Below are positions 7,578 through 9,439 of a stretch of 9,439 nt of DNA, piece after piece (position 1 is the stretch's first letter; each line of letters opens with the position of its first letter). The DNA comes from Candidatus Sumerlaeota bacterium (GTDB lineage: Bacteria > Sumerlaeota > Sumerlaeia > MWCT01), in NCBI GenBank assembly GCA_026398545.1, contig JAPLSR010000199.1, forward strand, positions 1 through 9,439. The letters are read 5' to 3'. The position numbers and the translations under genes are program-made. Under the pieces are notes generated by a model that searched no databases, was not told where the DNA came from, and saw nothing but the letters and a program-made list of their open reading frames with translations.

Positions 7578-7972
7578 TCTGCGATTTTTCTATAGGCGCT
7601 GATAAGGGCAATGGGCGGCAATTCTACAAGCTCTTCTTGCGAAAGACCAAGACGTCTATCCGAATTCCTGTTGCGAAGAAACACCTGCCTCATCGCCTCA
7701 ATTGCCTCGGCGATTTTGATGCCGCGCGGGCACCGAACCGAGCAGGTCATACATGCGGCGCAAATCCAGGGTGTATTGGCGCGCATGACCTCCTCCCACT
7801 TGCCCAGTTGCGCAAGGCGCACAATCTGATTCGGGAGGATATCCATGCTCTGCACCATGGGGCATCCCGCCGAGCATTTTCCGCACTGGTAGCATTTCGA
7901 TAGATTCGTCCCGCTGATGTCATTGATGCGGCTCACCGGTTCGGATTGAATCTCTGTATTTTTTATCTCCAT
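7574..7972 (-). CDS. hdrC: HdrC: 2[4Fe-4S] ferredoxin-like subunit of heterodisulfide-reductase-like complex
   Basis: About 132 residues with two ferredoxin-type motifs, Cys-x2-Cys-x2-Cys-x3-Cys: CYQCGKCSAGCP (Cys27/30/33/37) and CAACMTCSVRCP (Cys71/74/77/81), numbering from the chosen ATG. The first motif followed by a stretch like ILPNQIVRLAQLG, and the second followed by RGIKIAEAIEAMR, are typical of HdrC, which wires HdrA to HdrB. The C-terminal tail after the second cluster is short (about 50 residues). Start choice: the ATG at 7970-7972 has GGGAA (7979-7983) 6 bases upstream. The preceding GTG (7973-7975) would place that ribosome site only 3 bases away, so the ATG is preferred; the difference is one residue. 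The gene begins 10-13 bases after the fumarase beta gene and its stop overlaps the hdrB start. Confidence 0.93.
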   Translation of the reverse strand: MEIKNTEIQSEPVSRINDISGTNLSKCYQCGKCSAGCPMVQSMDILPNQIVRLAQLGKWEEVMRANTPWICAACMTCSVRCPRGIKIAEAIEAMRQVFLRNRNSDRRLGLSQEELVELPPIALISAYRKIAE

Positions 7973-7978
7973 CACGAG

Positions 7979-7983
7979 TTCCC
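7979..7983 (-). promoter_or_regulatory. Ribosome binding site of hdrC
   Basis: GGGAA on the minus strand lies 6 bases before the ATG at 7970-7972 and 3 bases before the competing GTG at 7973-7975, favouring the ATG. It lies in the 10-13-base gap between the fumarase beta stop and hdrC, with no room for a separate promoter or terminator. This supports co-transcription of fumarase and hdrCBA. Confidence 0.5.
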
Positions 7984-7985
7984 GG

Positions 7986-8555
7986 TCACGGGGTTTGTTC
8001 TATTATTTTATATCGCCGCTCGCCTTCAATGTAAAGGTCATTACCAAAGCAGTCATTGATAACGACAGCGGGGAAATTTTCAACCTCAAGCCTCTGGATG
8101 GCTTCAGGCCCGAGGTCGCCATAGGCAACGACCTCCGCCTTTTTGATGCGCTTGGCAATGAGCGCTGCCGCGCCGCCGATGGCGGCAAAATACACCGCCT
8201 TATATTTTTTCATCGCCTCAATCACCTCCGGGGCGCGATTGCCCTTGCCTATCATCCCCTTGAGACCATATTTAAGGAGGCGCGGGGTGTATATGTCCAT
8301 GCGGTAGCTTGTCGTGGGTCCTGCGGGACCGATGATATAGCCGGGTTTCGCAGGAGCCGGTCCCACATAATAAATAATCTGTCCACGGAGGTCAACAGGA
8401 AGCTCCTTACCGCTCTGCAAGAGTTCATAGAGCCGTTTGTGCGCCTGGTCGCGACCTGTATAAATCACGCCGGTGAGCAGGACGTCATCGCCTATCTTCA
8501 AATCCATGACCGCCTCATCTGTCAAAGGCGGCGTGATATGTTTGACTCTGCCCAT
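7986..8555 (-). CDS. Fumarate hydratase class I, beta (C-terminal-type) subunit
   Basis: A 189-residue protein matching the smaller subunit of two-subunit iron-sulfur fumarases. With the alpha subunit it interconverts fumarate and L-malate in the cytoplasm. Motifs: GRDQAHKR 34-41, YYVGPAPAKPG 62-72, GPAGPTTSYRMD 76-87, MIGKG 101-105, GGAAALIA 127-134, and a terminal DCFGNDLY 168-175. These are conserved beta-domain signatures of class I fumarase and L-tartrate dehydratase. The start is the ATG at 8553-8555, preceded by GAGGAG (8560-8565), 4 bases upstream and overlapping the alpha stop codon. A longer reading from a TTG at 8600 would add 15 unlikely residues overlapping the alpha gene. L-tartrate dehydratase (TtdB) is the main alternative. 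Sequence alone does not separate them well, but the Hdr context of an anaerobe favours fumarase. Confidence 0.92.
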   Translation of the reverse strand: MGRVKHITPPLTDEAVMDLKIGDDVLLTGVIYTGRDQAHKRLYELLQSGKELPVDLRGQIIYYVGPAPAKPGYIIGPAGPTTSYRMDIYTPRLLKYGLKGMIGKGNRAPEVIEAMKKYKAVYFAAIGGAAALIAKRIKKAEVVAYGDLGPEAIQRLEVENFPAVVINDCFGNDLYIEGERRYKIIEQTP

Positions 8556-8559
8556 AAAA

Positions 8560-8565
8560 CTCCTC
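8560..8565 (-). promoter_or_regulatory. Ribosome binding site deciding the fumarase beta start
   Basis: The minus strand reads GAGGAG, then TTTT, then ATG (8553-8555). The site overlaps the alpha-subunit TGA (8564-8566), so a ribosome finishing alpha is placed to start beta. This coupling suits a 1:1 heterodimer. It rules against the upstream TTG at 8598-8600 as the true start. Confidence 0.7.
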
Positions 8566-9406
8566 AAATCTCCACCGTCTGGTGGCGGGAGACGTGACAA
8601 TTAATATTCACCGCCAGGGGCAGGGAGGCTATGTGGCATGGGTGGGTTTCTATATGCACGGCAAAGGCGGTGATTCGCCCACCGAACCCTTGCGGTCCGA
8701 TGCCAAGGGCATTAACCTTTGCAAGGATTTCCCGCTCCATCTCGGCGTAATAGGGGTCGGGGTTCGGCTCGCCGATTGGGCGCAGGAGGGCAATCTTCGC
8801 CAGCATTGCCACCTTTTCAAATGTCCCTCCGATGCCCACGCCAACTATGGTCGGCGGACATGGATTCGCCCCAGCCTGCCTGACCCAGTCCACCACAAAC
8901 CTGATTATCCCCTCCCGACCGGCGGATGGGGCAAGCATCTTCACCGTGGACATATTTTCACTCCCGCCGCCCTTGGGGGCAACGGTGAGCCGCACCTTAT
9001 CGCCGGGGACAAGGCGGGTATGAATCACCGCGGGCGTATTGTCGCTTGTGTTTTTGCGCCTCAGCGGGTCAGACATAACCGACTTCCTGAGATAGCCCTC
9101 CTTATATCCGCGGCGCACACCTTCATGCACCGCCTCCTCCAAGCCTCCGCCGGTAAAATGAACCTCCTGTCCCGCCTCGATAAAGACCACCGCATAACCC
9201 GTGTCCTGACACATGGCAAGTCCCTCGGCGGCGGCGATGCGCTGATTCTCGCGAATCTTTTCCAGCGCCGCCCTGCCCGCAGGCGACTCCTCTGCGGCAA
9301 TACTTGCCTCGGTCACGCGCACGAGGTCATCCGTGGCGTAATAGTTCGATTCAATGCACAAACGGGCGACGGCATCGGTAATTTGCCGGACATCGATTTC
9401 ACGCAT
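8564..9406 (-). CDS. Fumarate hydratase class I, alpha (N-terminal-type) subunit
   Basis: A 280-residue [4Fe-4S]-binding subunit of a two-subunit class I fumarase, catalysing reversible hydration of fumarate to malate. The three expected cluster ligands are visible (numbering from the chosen ATG): Cys66 in AMCQDTG, Cys183 in NPCPP, and Cys270 in NINCHVSRH near the C terminus. Other family blocks are RKNTSDNTPAVIH, PKGGGSENMS, VGVGIGGTFEKVA and GPQGFGG. This enzyme type is oxygen-sensitive and common in anaerobes and archaea. The ATG at 9404-9406 gives the family-typical start MREIDVRQITDAVARLCIE and has a strong GAGGTGA site 5 bases upstream. An in-frame ATG at 9422-9424 would add six residues, but its only SD-like bases (AAGAGG) touch the start codon. 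Beta follows after 8 bases. L-tartrate dehydratase TtdA is the closest alternative. Confidence 0.93.
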   Translation of the reverse strand: MREIDVRQITDAVARLCIESNYYATDDLVRVTEASIAAEESPAGRAALEKIRENQRIAAAEGLAMCQDTGYAVVFIEAGQEVHFTGGGLEEAVHEGVRRGYKEGYLRKSVMSDPLRRKNTSDNTPAVIHTRLVPGDKVRLTVAPKGGGSENMSTVKMLAPSAGREGIIRFVVDWVRQAGANPCPPTIVGVGIGGTFEKVAMLAKIALLRPIGEPNPDPYYAEMEREILAKVNALGIGPQGFGGRITAFAVHIETHPCHIASLPLAVNINCHVSRHQTVEI

Positions 9407-9411
9407 AAAGG

Positions 9412-9418
9412 TCACCTC
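9412..9418 (-). promoter_or_regulatory. Ribosome binding site deciding the fumarase alpha start
   Basis: The minus strand reads GAGGTGA followed by CCTTT and the ATG at 9404-9406. Strength and spacing are near ideal, better than those of the ATG at 9422-9424. No promoter can be recognised in the few remaining upstream bases, so the operon may begin further upstream, outside the window. Confidence 0.7.
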
Positions 9419-9439
9419 ACTCATCCTCTTGGATGAAAA

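Noticed and set aside
7995..8597. 200-codon open frame on the plus strand opposite fumarase beta
   Set aside because: Its translation shows no known motif, while the opposite strand carries every beta-subunit signature.
8556..8600. TTG-initiated extension of fumarase beta by 15 residues
   Set aside because: It overlaps the end of alpha, has a rare start codon, and the ATG at 8553-8555 has a GAGGAG ribosome site and begins at the usual family position.
9407..9424. Upstream ATG for fumarase alpha adding six residues
   Set aside because: Its purine-rich stretch abuts the start codon, whereas the ATG at 9404-9406 has GAGGTGA at 5 bases and gives the family-typical N terminus.
8582..9436. Long open frame on the plus strand (about 284 codons) opposite fumarase alpha
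   Set aside because: The minus strand encodes a clear class I fumarase with all three cluster cysteines. The plus-strand frame has no recognisable motifs, and open antisense frames are expected in GC-rich third-position coding DNA.
9417..9439. Possible tail of a preceding gene on the minus strand
   Set aside because: Two frames reach a TGA here (ending in HPRG or in QEDE), and with fewer than eight codons visible neither can be supported as a gene.

Overview
The window is one unbroken, leftward-transcribed (minus-strand) gene cluster. In transcription order it encodes: a two-subunit class I (iron-sulfur) fumarate hydratase; the HdrC, HdrB and HdrA subunits of a soluble heterodisulfide-reductase-like complex; a 1507-residue fusion in which a GltD/NfnB-type NAD(P)H oxidoreductase is nested inside an HdrA-like flavoprotein and followed by a second HdrA-like half; and the first 25 codons of an MvhD-type iron-sulfur subunit, cut by the window edge. 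Gaps between genes run from a 4-base overlap to 52 bases, so the cluster looks like a single operon. No stretch over 60 bases lacks a gene. I see no RNA genes, mobile elements, CRISPR arrays, long repeats or convincing terminators.

Organism: oxygen-sensitive fumarase, HdrABC, MvhD and a very high density of [4Fe-4S] motifs point to a strict anaerobe. Base composition looks moderately GC-rich by eye. Shine-Dalgarno sequences are clear at several genes, and ATG is the usual start, with GTG possible at two genes. Large HdrA/GltD fusions beside mvhD are, from memory, typical of sulfate-reducing or syntrophic bacteria and related uncultured anaerobic lineages. An archaeal source cannot be excluded from the window alone.

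Layout from right to left: fumarase alpha (8564-9406) and beta (7986-8555), hdrC (7574-7972), hdrB (6684-7577), hdrA (4697-6658), the HdrA-GltD-HdrA fusion (128-4651), and mvhD (1-75, partial).

Working model (inference): the GltD-like insert exchanges electrons with NAD(P)H. The HdrA flavins split or merge these between a low-potential carrier such as ferredoxin and the HdrB non-cubane [4Fe-4S] site. MvhD connects the complex to a further partner encoded beyond the left edge, for example a hydrogenase, a formate dehydrogenase or a methylene-tetrahydrofolate reductase. Co-transcription with fumarase suggests a role in C4-dicarboxylate metabolism (reductive or oxidative TCA steps, succinate or propionate metabolism). 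The oxidant or reductant handled by HdrB is unknown.
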